NCBI RefSeq assembly: GCF_900156405.1
Contig: NZ_FTNN01000004.1
Span: forward strand, 278,512 to 342,511
Length of the DNA: 64,000 nt
Reading direction: 5' to 3'
Source of the DNA: Shewanella morhuae
Lineage (GTDB): Bacteria; Pseudomonadota; Gammaproteobacteria; Enterobacterales; Shewanellaceae
In this document: positions 1 to 8,624 of the stretch, in pieces
Layout of the letters: every line of letters starts with the position of its first letter
How positions within the stretch are numbered: the first letter of the stretch is position 1
Program-made: the position numbers and the translations under genes
Notes under the pieces: generated by a model
What the model saw: only the letters and a program-made list of their open reading frames with translations
What the model was told of the DNA's origin: nothing
The model's database searches: none

Positions 1-46
1 ACTTAAACGCTTGCTTGAAGGACCAAGTTAATCCATTTTTAGTCAT
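1..46 (-). CDS. N-terminal fragment of an unidentified leftward gene
   Basis: Only the first 15 codons of a leftward gene are inside the window, reading MTKNGLTWSFKQAFK. The start is supported by an AAGGA Shine-Dalgarno sequence about 7 bases before the ATG (bases 51-60, reverse strand). The gene is divergent from fbp, so the 180 bp between them should hold both promoters. Too little protein is present to assign a family. It does not look like the start of mpl, the gene often found beside fbp in enterobacteria. Confidence 0.55.
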   Translation of the reverse strand, partial: MTKNGLTWSFKQAFK

Positions 47-228
47 TATTATTCCTTGGATACATAATCGCCTAACAAGGTAGCGATTAAAAACAAGCCG
101 ACATTGTGCCAGAGGCCACCTCAAAATAGAAATAGCATATAACAGCACTGAAATTGTTGACTAACTGAGTTATCATTCGCGGCAAATAACGAAATTGACC
201 TCATTGTTGAACCTCTAAAGGACATAAC

Positions 229-1221
229 ATGCAGACTCTGACCCAGCACCTGACCTCACAGGCAGTGAACGACTCCCTCTCTCAGTTAATTTTAACCTTA
301 GCCGACACCTCAAAAGCCATTAGCCACGCCGTTCGTCATGGTGCACTTGCGGGCGTTTTAGGTGCAACTGAGCAAGAAAACGTCCAAGGTGAAACCCAGA
401 AAAAACTGGATATCATCACTAACGACATGCTCAAAGATGCCTTAAAAGCTGACGGTACAGTACGTGGTTTAGCGTCGGAAGAAGAAGATCATGTGGTTGA
501 AGTGAGCAAAGGTGGTCAGTATTTAGTCTGTTTCGATCCGCTAGATGGTTCATCTAATATCGATATTAACTCGTTAGTCGGCACGATATTCTCTGTCCTG
601 CCCGCCCCTGCTGGCGAACTAACTGAAACCAGCTTTTTACAATCTGGCCGCGCGCAATTAGCCGCAGGTTATGTACTTTATGGCCCATCGACCATGTTGG
701 CATTAACCACAGGTCAGGGCGTGCAACTGTTTACATTGCACCCAGAAACCAATGAGTTTTTACTGACTGACGCCGCCATGAGCATTAGCCCTGATACCGC
801 CGAGTTTGCCATTAACATGTCAAATCAACGTTTTTGGGAAGCGCCAATGCAAACCTATATTGCCGATTTACTGCTCGGCAAAATTGGCCCTCGCGAAAAG
901 TCATTCAACATGCGCTGGATTGCCGCCATGGTCGGCGACGTGCACCGCGTACTATCACGCGGTGGTATTTTCACTTACCCCACCGACAATAAAGACGCTA
1001 AAAAACCGTACAAACTGCGCTTAATGTACGAAGCCAATCCCATGGCCTTCTTAGTTGAACAAGCAGGCGGTAAAGCCTCAACGGGTTATGAAACCATTTT
1101 AGACATTATCCCAACACAAATTCACCAACGTGTAGCCGTTATCCTCGGCAGCAGCAATGAAGTCGACGCTTGCCTGAGCTATCATGGTTTAGACTACAGT
1201 GAAGAGCCAAACCTGGACTAA
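229..1221 (+). CDS. fbp: Fructose-1,6-bisphosphatase class 1
   Basis: This gluconeogenic enzyme hydrolyses fructose 1,6-bisphosphate to fructose 6-phosphate in the cytoplasm. The 330-aa product has the usual family length. It carries the metal-binding acidic run SEEED and the hallmark [11 protein letters not shown], then GGIFTYP and the late [20 protein letters not shown] substrate/active-site block. The start ATG follows CTAAAGGACATAAC, a good ribosome-binding site. It appears monocistronic, with a strong terminator 32 bp after the stop. Base composition matches the core genome, unlike the island that follows. Identification is secure. Confidence 0.97.
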   Translation: MQTLTQHLTSQAVNDSLSQLILTLADTSKAISHAVRHGALAGVLGATEQENVQGETQKKLDIITNDMLKDALKADGTVRGLASEEEDHVVEVSKGGQYLVCFDPLDGSSNIDINSLVGTIFSVLPAPAGELTETSFLQSGRAQLAAGYVLYGPSTMLALTTGQGVQLFTLHPETNEFLLTDAAMSISPDTAEFAINMSNQRFWEAPMQTYIADLLLGKIGPREKSFNMRWIAAMVGDVHRVLSRGGIFTYPTDNKDAKKPYKLRLMYEANPMAFLVEQAGGKASTGYETILDIIPTQIHQRVAVILGSSNEVDACLSYHGLDYSEEPNLD

Positions 1222-1252
1222 GCCGAATCGCTTAGATTCTGATTTTTAGGAT

Positions 1253-1280
1253 AAAAGCCACTGACCACAGTGGCTTTTTT
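1253..1280 (+). terminator. Rho-independent terminator of fbp
   Basis: The stem GCCACTG/CAGTGGC (1257-1263 with 1268-1274) has a 4-base loop and is followed by six T residues. An A-run precedes it, so it may work in both directions. The same stem sequence recurs in the symporter terminator at 8878-8906. Confidence 0.9.
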
Positions 1281-1369
1281 GTTGTCGCGTAATGCGACAT
1301 TTTGAGTTGTGATTGCGAAATCAGGGATCTGTAAAGTTTTAGCGATGGGTTTCACATTCGGAGTTTATG

Positions 1370-1659
1370 CGGCCTAACGGCCGAGGTGAATCAAAGTCGT
1401 GGGTCTTCAACCCACACCCGACCAAGGGGGGATCAACAGCAATTCCCTCTTGGATCTCCCTTGCCGCCCCTAGCGAAGTTACATGCATTGGTTAGTGGCT
1501 TCGTGCTTATTCGAAAATCGCTAACGCTTCCGATGGTACATCCTGTACCCCGAAAGCTAAATCGGCATCCATGCCTCGCTCACGCGATTTACTTCAACGC
1601 CCTTCAGCAACTTCGCAGGGGAAGGTGAACTTCTGTAGCCTCGATGTTGACTGTTAATC
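1370..1659 (+). repeat. Interspersed repeat copy 1 (left flank of the island)
   Basis: This stretch of about 290 bp matches 4793-5074 in inverted orientation. Conserved blocks are a head (1370-1434) with the GGCC..ACG.CCGAGG palindrome and a CGTGGG-CTTCA-CCCACA type hairpin, a middle block TCGGCATCCATGCCTCGCTC (about 1561-1580), and a tail GTGAACTTCTGTAGCCTCG running into TGTTAATC (1625-1659). The regions between blocks are diverged. The head faces outward toward fbp and the tail faces the island. Short ORFs inside it have no ribosome-binding site and look spurious. I believe related sequences are scattered through Shewanella intergenic regions, but that needs a genome search. Confidence 0.75.
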
Positions 1660-1782
1660 CACAGAGACTCATTCCGGTCCAATATTTCGATACATTATGA
1701 TGCATTTTTGTGACATTCTAAGGATAAAGTTGCGCCACATTTATTTATGATGGCTTGGTATGTCAAATTTATAGAGGGATTT

Positions 1783-2088
1783 ATGAATAAAATAATTAAG
1801 CTCAATGATGGCTTGGATGTCGAAATTGAAATTGATGAAACACAGGCCAGACAGATTTCATTCGAGAATAAAATAAATACATCAATAGAAGATATTGGTA
1901 TTTTTTTATCTAAAGTTATAAATCCAATTTCAAACACTTATAAAGAATTAAATAAATCTGTGAATATTTCAGAAACTAAAGTTATTATTGGGATAAAGTT
2001 TGGCATAGAAGGTGGTTTCATTTTAGCTAAAAGTACAGCTGAAGCACACATTCAAGTTGAAATGGTGATGAGGAAATCACATGAATAA
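1783..2088 (+). CDS. Trypco1-like (trypsin-co-occurring domain 1) protein
   Basis: This predicted cytoplasmic protein of about 101 aa has no signal or membrane segment. I start it at 1783 because GAGGG lies just upstream; the longer ORF from 1747 lacks a ribosome-binding site. The layout matches what I recall of Trypco1: an N-terminal strand pair (IKLNDGLDVEIEID), a helix, then the C-terminal signature IKFGIEGGFILAKSTAEAHI, with FG, a small-residue turn, an AK and an alternating final strand. That domain is known computationally as a small partner of trypsin-like proteases and NTPases in predicted conflict systems. The stop overlaps the protease-NTPase start by 8 bp, which fits that pairing. 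The DNA is strongly AT-rich. Its biochemical role is unknown; a regulatory or substrate partner of the protease is an inference. Confidence 0.7.
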   Translation: MNKIIKLNDGLDVEIEIDETQARQISFENKINTSIEDIGIFLSKVINPISNTYKELNKSVNISETKVIIGIKFGIEGGFILAKSTAEAHIQVEMVMRKSHE

Positions 2089-4717
2089 CTCCGTACTAGA
2101 AATAACTAATAGAAAAGGAAGTGCTTTAGGTACTGGATTTGTGATAAAACTGGATGATAATGGTGTATTTATAGCTACATGTGGCCATGTTGTAAACAGC
2201 TGCAGTGATGAAATATTAGTAAATGAAAAACCATCAGAAATTATATGCAATAAATATGGAGATGGGCTTGACTTGGCTATCCTATACGTAAAAGGCTTGA
2301 AATTACAACCTTTTAATTTAGCTTTAGCAGGTAATACACAGGCCAAAGTCATTGGTTACTCTAAAATTATTGGAATTAATAAAAAAGAGACAATACCCAA
2401 CATATCCGTAAAAAAAGATATTGAAATAAACTATATAAAATCAATAAAGCTATATCCTCCAGAGAATATTTGTGAAGGTTATAGTGGTTCCCCTGTAATT
2501 TGTGAACTAACAAATAACGTCATTGGCATTGTAAACATTAAATCAGGACAAGAAAATTATGCCATAAGCTCTGAGCATTTAGCAGAACTTGTAAGTGTCA
2601 CTTTACACTCAGCCTGTGAAAGCAAAAAAATCAGACTTAAAACTCAACTCAGTGAGGTGCAAAAGGGGATCATAAAGTCAAAGCTCAAAGAAAAATTCGA
2701 TAATGCTTTAGCGTCATTTTCTACAAAAAAAGACATATGGGTAACACCAAATGTAGATAGAAACTCTGAAGAAAAATCAGGCGAAAGTGATAAGTTTGAT
2801 GTTTTATCTTTAATTAAAAATCCAAATTCAGTTGTGATAAAATCTAGACAGCAGTACGGTGCAACCTCTCTAGCACACTACCTTATTAAAGAAGCTTGGA
2901 GTAATGAAAACCCATCATTATGGCTTTATTTAGACGCAAGCACTTTAAAACCAAACAAAAAAGAAATAGAAAAAGAAATTAACAAAACAATTGATAATTT
3001 TGAATTAACTATTGAAGATATTGAATGCGTGATATTGGATGAGTTTTCATCTTCACTGAAAAATGGGAATAAAATACTCAATGAAGTAAACGATATTTTT
3101 CATAACAAACCAATAATACTCATGTATTCAATGGATGATAATCCATTGTTTGAAGAAAAAGTTCTGTTCCCAAGAAAATTTACCCCCCTCTATCTATGGT
3201 CTCTTGACCGAAAAGGAGTTAGAACACTAGTTACGAACTACAATTCTAATGGAGCAGTTGGAGATGATTCAAGAGTCTTAAATAAAGTTGTTAGTGATTT
3301 AGAGGCATTAAATATACCAAGAACACCACAAAACTGTTTAACTATATTAAAAATATCAGAACGTGATTTTGATGACAGCCCAGTAAACAGAGCTGAAATG
3401 ATCGGTCGTGTATTGCACTTACTCTTTAATATTGATGACATACCACATTACAAAACAAGACCTGATTTAAAAGACACTGAGTTTACATTAGGATTCTTTT
3501 GTGAAAAAATAATTAGAAGTAGAAAAATATTTTTCACAAGAAACTATTTCATTGATGAACTAACTAACTTCTGCAGTGATAACGAAATAGATCTTGAAGT
3601 CAATATTATTTTTGACATCTTGTTTCAAAACAACATCATAACCTTTAGAAATGAAGGTTTTTGCTTTAAATTCACTTATTGGGTATATTATTTTTCAGCA
3701 CACAGAATGTTGCATGACAATGATTTCTCTGATTACATCTTAAATAATCTAAATTATGTTAATTATCCGGAAATAATTGAATTTTACACAGGAATAGACA
3801 GAAGAAGAAATGATGCTCTAACCATTATATTCAATGATCTAAACACTATAGAGAGAATTGTAAACAAGAAGTGCAACTTACCTGAAGACTTTGACATTTA
3901 CCAATTTGCAAAATGGCTTCCAAATGAAAGTCAATTAGAAAGAATAGAAAAGGAAGTTTCAGAAAGTGTTGCGGCATCTAGTTTACCAGAAGAAGTTAAG
4001 GATGAATATGCTGACAGAAGTTATAATAGATTAACACCTTTAACTCAAAATTTGACTCACATTCTCGAAGAGTATTCTCTTCTTAGGTTGATGCAATCAA
4101 TCAAAGCTGCGTCTTTAGCTTTAAGAAATAGCGACTTTGCAGATACAAAACTTAAGCATCAATTATTAGACGCAGTTTTACAGGGAATAAAACAACTGAC
4201 AAATGTTTTAGTTGCTTTATCTCCCATCCTAGCAAGTAATAACTATGCGAAAGTTGAAGGAGCACATTTCCAGCTCTGCGGTACATTTAGTGAGAAGTTA
4301 GATGTAAAACTTAATGAAATCATAAGCTGCCTACCTTCAAATATGATTGACTGGTATGTTGACGAGTTATTTACAAAAAAGATGGGAACACTTGCAAATA
4401 ATAGATCATCCCAAGAAAAAGATAATTACAAAATACACATTATAAATCTTATGCTAATTGCAAAAAGACCAAAAAACTGGGAAGAAACAATTGCAAAATA
4501 TATATTATCCGTTGACAAAAATTCATTTTATCTATTAGACACAATTAACTCATTAAAAGCTGAATATAAATACAGTTATACTTCCGAAGCAAATCTTTAT
4601 AAGATTGGAAATTTAATAAAACTATGCGCAGGAAAACATCGCCTTATACTTAAAAAACCCAGTGTTGAAAAAGCAAAAAGCTTATCTGACAACTTTCTCC
4701 CCAAGAGACATGTTTAG
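2081..4717 (+). CDS. Trypsin-like protease fused to a STAND/AAA-like NTPase and helical C-terminus
   Basis: An 878-aa soluble protein. Residues 1-175 look like a trypsin-fold serine protease with a complete triad: H36 in ATCGHVV, D64 in GLDLAIL and S135 in EGYSGSPV. Residues 240-400 resemble a P-loop NTPase. The Walker A position reads SRQQYGATSL (255-264), where the invariant lysine is alanine (A261), and the Walker B is VILDE (317-321). The remainder is helix-rich with no family I recognise and could be a sensor or scaffold. The ATG follows a weak GAGG and overlaps the upstream Trypco1-like gene by 8 bp, so translation is probably coupled. GC is far below the neighbours, suggesting horizontal transfer. 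By analogy with trypsin-NTPase conflict systems, the protease would be the effector released by sensing; this is inference. Without the lysine, nucleotide hydrolysis may be lost or atypical. Confidence 0.72.
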   Translation: MNNSVLEITNRKGSALGTGFVIKLDDNGVFIATCGHVVNSCSDEILVNEKPSEIICNKYGDGLDLAILYVKGLKLQPFNLALAGNTQAKVIGYSKIIGINKKETIPNISVKKDIEINYIKSIKLYPPENICEGYSGSPVICELTNNVIGIVNIKSGQENYAISSEHLAELVSVTLHSACESKKIRLKTQLSEVQKGIIKSKLKEKFDNALASFSTKKDIWVTPNVDRNSEEKSGESDKFDVLSLIKNPNSVVIKSRQQYGATSLAHYLIKEAWSNENPSLWLYLDASTLKPNKKEIEKEINKTIDNFELTIEDIECVILDEFSSSLKNGNKILNEVNDIFHNKPIILMYSMDDNPLFEEKVLFPRKFTPLYLWSLDRKGVRTLVTNYNSNGAVGDDSRVLNKVVSDLEALNIPRTPQNCLTILKISERDFDDSPVNRAEMIGRVLHLLFNIDDIPHYKTRPDLKDTEFTLGFFCEKIIRSRKIFFTRNYFIDELTNFCSDNEIDLEVNIIFDILFQNNIITFRNEGFCFKFTYWVYYFSAHRMLHDNDFSDYILNNLNYVNYPEIIEFYTGIDRRRNDALTIIFNDLNTIERIVNKKCNLPEDFDIYQFAKWLPNESQLERIEKEVSESVAASSLPEEVKDEYADRSYNRLTPLTQNLTHILEEYSLLRLMQSIKAASLALRNSDFADTKLKHQLLDAVLQGIKQLTNVLVALSPILASNNYAKVEGAHFQLCGTFSEKLDVKLNEIISCLPSNMIDWYVDELFTKKMGTLANNRSSQEKDNYKIHIINLMLIAKRPKNWEETIAKYILSVDKNSFYLLDTINSLKAEYKYSYTSEANLYKIGNLIKLCAGKHRLILKKPSVEKAKSLSDNFLPKRHV

Positions 4718-4792
4718 TTAATGCGGACGTAGAAAATCATAATATCTATCATGCTAAATTAGCGAAAGATAGCGCAGGCGCTACTCGTTTTA

Positions 4793-5074
4793 GATTAACA
4801 GCCAACACCGAGGCTACAGAAGTTCACCCTACCATCGGAGTTGCCGCGGGGCATTTGCGTTCGTTGCGTGAGCGAGGCATGGATGCCGAGATAGCGTCAG
4901 TCGAATCAGGGACGAGCGTCTGACGTGATAGCATAAGGACGCTAAATGCCCAAGGGGCTTTCAACTCCGTTGGGGGCGTCTTGGAGAATCCAAGGAGGAT
5001 AGGACGAGCAGTCCTCCTTGGTCGGGTGTGGGGTGAAGCCCCACGACTTTGACTTACCTCGGACGTAAGGCCGC
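4793..5074 (-). repeat. Interspersed repeat copy 2, inverted (right flank of the island)
   Basis: This is the inverted partner of 1370-1659. Read on the minus strand it starts with GCGGCCTTACGTCCGAGG, then the CGTGGGG-CTTCA-CCCCACA hairpin and ACCCGACCAAGG, the shared CGGCATCCATGCCTCGCTCA block, and the tail GGTGAACTTCTGTAGCCTCG ending in TGTTAATC. A second internal hairpin, CCAAGGAGGA with TCCTCCTTGG (about 4993-5024), occurs here. The head points away from the island and the tail toward it, so the two copies form an inverted pair around the two genes. No target-site duplication is visible at the outer ends. Confidence 0.75.
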
Positions 5075-5137
5075 AATTGCTAACATACTCACAGCGATAA
5101 CCTTGCCAATTCAACACCAAACAAACCAGCACTATTA

Positions 5138-5183
5138 TCGGGTGTGGGGTGAAGCCCCTTGATTCACCTCGGCCGTAAGGCCA
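5138..5183 (-). repeat. Partial third copy of the repeat head
   Basis: On the minus strand these 46 bp repeat only the head module: GGCCTTACGGCCGAGGTGAA, then GGGGCTTCACCCCACACCCG. It lies in the same orientation as copy 2, about 65 bp beyond that copy's head. It is closer to copy 1 in GGCCGAGGTGAATCAA, so it may be a remnant of a separate insertion or a partial tandem duplication. Confidence 0.7.
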
Positions 5184-5466
5184 CAAAGCCAAAAGCTACG
5201 TAGCAAGTGCGAAATGTGGCGCAAAGAAAGTCACGACAGGTACAAACTCCAAAGCACAAATCTGCCACAGCAGCCGCAAGGCCTGCGTGAGTGACCATGG
5301 CTGGGCTTACACATTTTATAAATCAAGAGGGCCAACGCCCCGCAGCAAGGTCGGCGGGGATTGGTATTGCGTGGCATTAGTGGTGGATTTAGATCAGAAA
5401 GATCTACCTATCTGGTTTGTCGCCTTTCTATTCAGCGAATTAAACCTGCAGCTTTACTGACATTGT
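5184..5466. other. Non-coding stretch between repeats and the BON gene
   Basis: No convincing gene is present. A short GC-rich hairpin, CCCCGC with GCGGGG, lies near 5337-5360, and GATCAGAAAGATC occurs near 5391-5403. The stretch is closer to core composition than the island and may be degenerate repeat or old insertion debris. Confidence 0.4.
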
Positions 5467-5814
5467 TTACTTTACTTTCAGTTGATTGTTTACTGAATGC
5501 ACACCTGAGGTTGCTGCAGTAACCAGTTTAGCCTGGTCTTTTTGAGCTTGGGTGTCTACCTTACCGGAGAGCATGACATCGCCCTTGCGAGTTTCTATCT
5601 GAATATCAAAATCTTTTAACTGCGCATCGGCCATCAGCGCGGTATTAACTGCGGTGGTTATTTTCACATCATCACCAGTGCCATCCTCGGTTGTCACGGT
5701 TAAATCCGGTGAACCGCTTTGAGCATTAACATCTCCACGGTCACAGCCGCTAAGCAACAGACTACCAGCTAGCACTATACCAGCAGTTACGAACGTAAGT
5801 TTTAGTGTTTGCAT
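5467..5814 (-). CDS. BON-domain lipoprotein
   Basis: A 115-aa envelope protein. The N-terminus MQTLKLTFVTAGIVLAGSLLLSGCD is a lipoprotein signal with a lipobox (LLSGC), so the mature protein is probably lipid-anchored. Residues 48-115 form one BON domain (VKITTAVNTALMADAQL...VMLSGKVDTQAQKDQAKLVTAA...VNNQLKV), related to a half of OsmY. BON domains bind membranes or phospholipid and are often stress-linked. I start at 5814, where AAGGAG precedes the ATG by 7 bases, rather than the longer ORF to 5985, which lacks a signal peptide. Confidence 0.85.
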   Translation of the reverse strand: MQTLKLTFVTAGIVLAGSLLLSGCDRGDVNAQSGSPDLTVTTEDGTGDDVKITTAVNTALMADAQLKDFDIQIETRKGDVMLSGKVDTQAQKDQAKLVTAATSGVHSVNNQLKVK

Positions 5815-6093
5815 TATAAGCTCCTTCACACTGCAAAAAGTGCAGGGTAATAACCATAATGCAATAACGATAGCTCTGGCTCTGTGCGCTGACAGACATA
5901 CCAAGTTATGGGGTGACATTAAGTAAGCGGTAAGTACAGCGTAGTCGTGCGACAAATGAGAGCTCCATAATAGATGGCATTTCATCCCCTCTGCTATTGT
6001 ATAATGGCGAACCGAAAGTGCATTATGCTATTGTTTTAGCTTAAATGATTCGATTGACTTCTACTGTATCTTATATAAAGGGTTAAATTTTTG

Positions 6094-6582
6094 ATGGAAA
6101 AAATATTTGAAAGGCTAATGTATGCATCGCGCTGGATTATGGCGCCGATTTATTTGGGATTAAGCCTCGTCTTATTAGGTTTAGGCATTAAATTCTTTCA
6201 AGAAATCTTTCATGTTTTGCCTATCATTTTTGAGATGCGCGAAGTGGACTTAGTGCTAGTCACGCTGTCACTGATTGATATCACGCTTGTGGGCGGGCTT
6301 ATTGTGATGGTGATGTTTTCTGGCTATGAGAATTTCGTCTCACAATTAGATGTAGGTGAAGATAGCGAAAAATTAAGCTGGCTTGGCAAACTGGATTCCG
6401 GCTCGCTGAAAAACAAAGTCGCTGCCTCTATTGTGGCTATTTCGTCCATTCATTTGCTCAAAATATTTATGAATGTTGAGAACATTTCCAATGACAAGAT
6501 TATGTGGTACTTGCTGATCCATATCACTTTTGTCTTATCTGCCTTTGCTATGGGATATTTAGATAAAATAACCCGTAAATAA
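6094..6582 (+). CDS. YqhA/UPF0114 family inner-membrane protein
   Basis: The product is a 162-aa integral membrane protein with about four hydrophobic segments: near residues 14-34, 50-80, 108-126 and 135-155. Motifs [16 protein letters not shown] and [19 protein letters not shown]...SGYENFVS are typical of the YqhA (TIGR00645) family, and the length fits. Function is not established for the family. I start at ATG 6094; an in-frame TTG three bases earlier is the alternative. It appears to be a single-gene transcript, with long hairpins but no clear terminator after it. Confidence 0.85.
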   Translation: MEKIFERLMYASRWIMAPIYLGLSLVLLGLGIKFFQEIFHVLPIIFEMREVDLVLVTLSLIDITLVGGLIVMVMFSGYENFVSQLDVGEDSEKLSWLGKLDSGSLKNKVAASIVAISSIHLLKIFMNVENISNDKIMWYLLIHITFVLSAFAMGYLDKITRK

Positions 6583-6730
6583 GTACGCTAGATGGGTGCA
6601 CCTGTAAGATTATGAATTTCAGAGTGAAAAAAGACGGACTGCGGGGAAAATATAAGCTCCAATCCCCCGCGTTATATCTAGACATTATCCCATTTAAGTA
6701 AGAGCCCCGTTCAGAGCTATTCCTTCAGAC

Positions 6731-6765
6731 TTAGCCGCGGCAGGTTTTACCACTGCCGCGGCTAA
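6731..6765. repeat. Perfect 13-bp-stem palindrome
   Basis: TTAGCCGCGGCAG (6731-6743) pairs exactly with CTGCCGCGGCTAA (6753-6765) across a 9-base loop. Neither strand has a T-run after it, so it is not a classical terminator. It sits between the convergent yqhA-like and chemoreceptor genes and may be a REP-type element. Confidence 0.7.
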
Positions 6766-6845
6766 ATTAACACAAAATGGTATTCCATAATCAGTCTGGT
6801 GCCGGGGTCGAAGGCGGGAATACTCTCGCCATCATCTCACTCCCG

Positions 6846-6911
6846 CATAGATATTGATGCCAAGCCTTAGCTCGGCATCAATATCTATGGTTATCAACAT
6901 CTATGGTTATC
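6846..6911. repeat. Perfect 16-bp-stem palindrome followed by a direct repeat
   Basis: CATAGATATTGATGCC (6846-6861) pairs perfectly with GGCATCAATATCTATG (6874-6889). ATCTATGGTTATC then occurs twice, at 6883-6895 and 6899-6911, with a 16-base period. The element ends 7 bp from the chemoreceptor stop codon and lacks a T-run, so it could stabilise the mRNA 3' end. Confidence 0.7.
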
Positions 6912-6917
6912 TACCGC

Positions 6918-8624
6918 TTATAACCTAAAGCCACTCAGTGACTTTTTCATATCACTAGCCATGTTCCGTAGTTGATGGCTGGCAGTCGATAGTTCTGAAG
7001 ATTTTGCATTGGTGTTTTCCACCGCCTGCGCAATATTCTCCATATTTTGATTAATCGTACCCGACACAACGGCCAGTTGTTCTGTGGCGCTGGCCAATTG
7101 ATCGTTGACATCGGTAATGCTCGACACGGCAGTGTTAATGCGGGTTAGCGCCTCGCTGGCCTGCTGAGAACAGACTATAGTTTGCTCCGTTTCGGTTCGA
7201 CTTTGCGCCATCGATTGCACGGCGTTGGCAGAGTCTTGCTGAATGCCTTGAATACGCCTATTGATATCCTGAGTTGACGCCTGAGAGCGGCTAGCAAGGG
7301 TACGCACTTCATCGGCCACAACAGCAAATCCGCGCCCCATTTCTCCAGCACGCGCCGCTTCTATCGCCGCATTTAATGCCAATAGATTGGTCTGCTCCGC
7401 AATCGCACCGATAACATCGGTGACCGCACCAATTTCATCGCCACGTTTAGACAACTGCCCTATCACATCAGAGACTTGCTCCAGTTTTATTTTAAGCGCA
7501 TCAATGGCCGTTATCGTTTGGCCTACGGATGTCACGCCGTTTTTGGCTTCAGTGTCAGCATCTCTGGTCGCTTTAGCGGCCAGAGTCGCGCTGCGAGCCA
7601 TATCCTCACAAGTCGAGGTCATTTCATTGACCGCGGTAGCTACTTGAGCAGTTTGGTCCATCACACTTTGTAAAATATGCTGCGTCTGTTGGCTGGTGTC
7701 CTCAAGTACCTCTGATTGCTTGACCAATTGCTCAGCCATTGCCGATTGCTGGCCGATAATACTGCGCAACTGGCTGATAAGGCCACTTAATGCCGCCAAC
7801 AAGCTGTCATTATCACCCGGCTTTAACCCAAAGTTCACTGAGAAATCACCCGCCGCAACCTGCTGCACCAGTGCTTTGGTTGTCGCCAGTTCCCCACCTA
7901 GTGCCTGCAATAACCAGCGGCGGATATACAAAGACACACCAACTGTCAGGGCCATAATAACCACGACGACCAACCCAACTCGCATAGCGACTTCCCAGAA
8001 GGCCGCTTTAACATCATCAATATAAATTCCAGAACCGAGCACCCAGCCCCATTTGTCATCTTTTGCCACATAGGACAACTTGGTATAACGCTCCTGCGTC
8101 ACTCCCCCACCTTTTAAGGGTTTAGGCCATTGGTACTCAACAAAACCATCGCCATAACGGTCGATAACGTCAACAAAACTGACAAACAAGTTGGCGTTGC
8201 TCAGTGTTTGTTGTTGGCTGCCATCACGGTTACGCATTAAGGTCGCGTGATGAAAGTTGGGTTTGTCCAGTACAGTGCCGTCTAAAGTGGATACTGTTGG
8301 ATGCATAACCATTTTGGGGATAGGCCGACCGGTATCGTTAATCCAAATATATTCAGTACCATCATAACGAATGGCCTTAATGGTCGACATGGCCTGCTGC
8401 TGCGCTTGCTCAGTGCTTAATGCACCGCTTTGCTCCAGTGTCTGATAATGTTTAACGATACTCAGGCTGCTATCAATAATCGCCACAACGCGATCTTCCC
8501 TCCCCTTAGTCAAACTCTGGTTAAGTGCGTTTAGCTCCATGATGCCCAGCACCACGAAACCCAGCAATGCCAGTAACGGAATGCTGAGTAATCGCCCCCC
8601 TACTGTCTGCCAAAATCCAGTCAT
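6918..8624 (-). CDS. Methyl-accepting chemotaxis protein with sCache sensor
   Basis: The 568-aa protein is an inner-membrane chemoreceptor. TM1 (about 10-30) and TM2 (about 214-234) enclose a periplasmic single-Cache domain with the signature [13 protein letters not shown]...MVMHP (87-109) and [14 protein letters not shown] segment (about 235-290) follows, then the cytoplasmic signalling domain with the conserved hairpin tip [20 protein letters not shown]...[13 protein letters not shown]. There is no C-terminal NWETF-type pentapeptide. The start follows AGGGGGCACC. It is a lone gene with no che neighbours. sCache_2 receptors usually sense small organic acids, but the ligand here cannot be read from sequence. 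Confidence 0.93.
   Translation of the reverse strand: MTGFWQTVGGRLLSIPLLALLGFVVLGIMELNALNQSLTKGREDRVVAIIDSSLSIVKHYQTLEQSGALSTEQAQQQAMSTIKAIRYDGTEYIWINDTGRPIPKMVMHPTVSTLDGTVLDKPNFHHATLMRNRDGSQQQTLSNANLFVSFVDVIDRYGDGFVEYQWPKPLKGGGVTQERYTKLSYVAKDDKWGWVLGSGIYIDDVKAAFWEVAMRVGLVVVVIMALTVGVSLYIRRWLLQALGGELATTKALVQQVAAGDFSVNFGLKPGDNDSLLAALSGLISQLRSIIGQQSAMAEQLVKQSEVLEDTSQQTQHILQSVMDQTAQVATAVNEMTSTCEDMARSATLAAKATRDADTEAKNGVTSVGQTITAIDALKIKLEQVSDVIGQLSKRGDEIGAVTDVIGAIAEQTNLLALNAAIEAARAGEMGRGFAVVADEVRTLASRSQASTQDINRRIQGIQQDSANAVQSMAQSRTETEQTIVCSQQASEALTRINTAVSSITDVNDQLASATEQLAVVSGTINQNMENIAQAVENTNAKSSELSTASHQLRNMASDMKKSLSGFRL

Noticed and set aside
1386..1628. 80-aa ORF in repeat copy 1
   Set aside because: No ribosome-binding site, proline/arginine-rich translation, and its matching sequence in copy 2 is read as a different frame length; it is a by-product of the repeat.
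1747..1782. Longer N-terminus for the Trypco1-like gene
   Set aside because: No Shine-Dalgarno before 1747, while 1783 has GAGGG and gives the expected family start.
4824..5192. 122-aa ORF across repeat copy 2 and the partial third copy
   Set aside because: It simply translates repeat DNA on the minus strand and spans two repeat modules; no start signal.
1253..5466. CRISPR array or integron cassette array
   Set aside because: The repeats are long, few, inverted and diverged, with no regular short spacers and no recombinase or Cas gene nearby; attC-like core sites are not convincing.
5815..5985. N-terminal extension of the BON-domain gene
   Set aside because: It would bury the lipoprotein signal peptide, and the AAGGAG site points to 5814.
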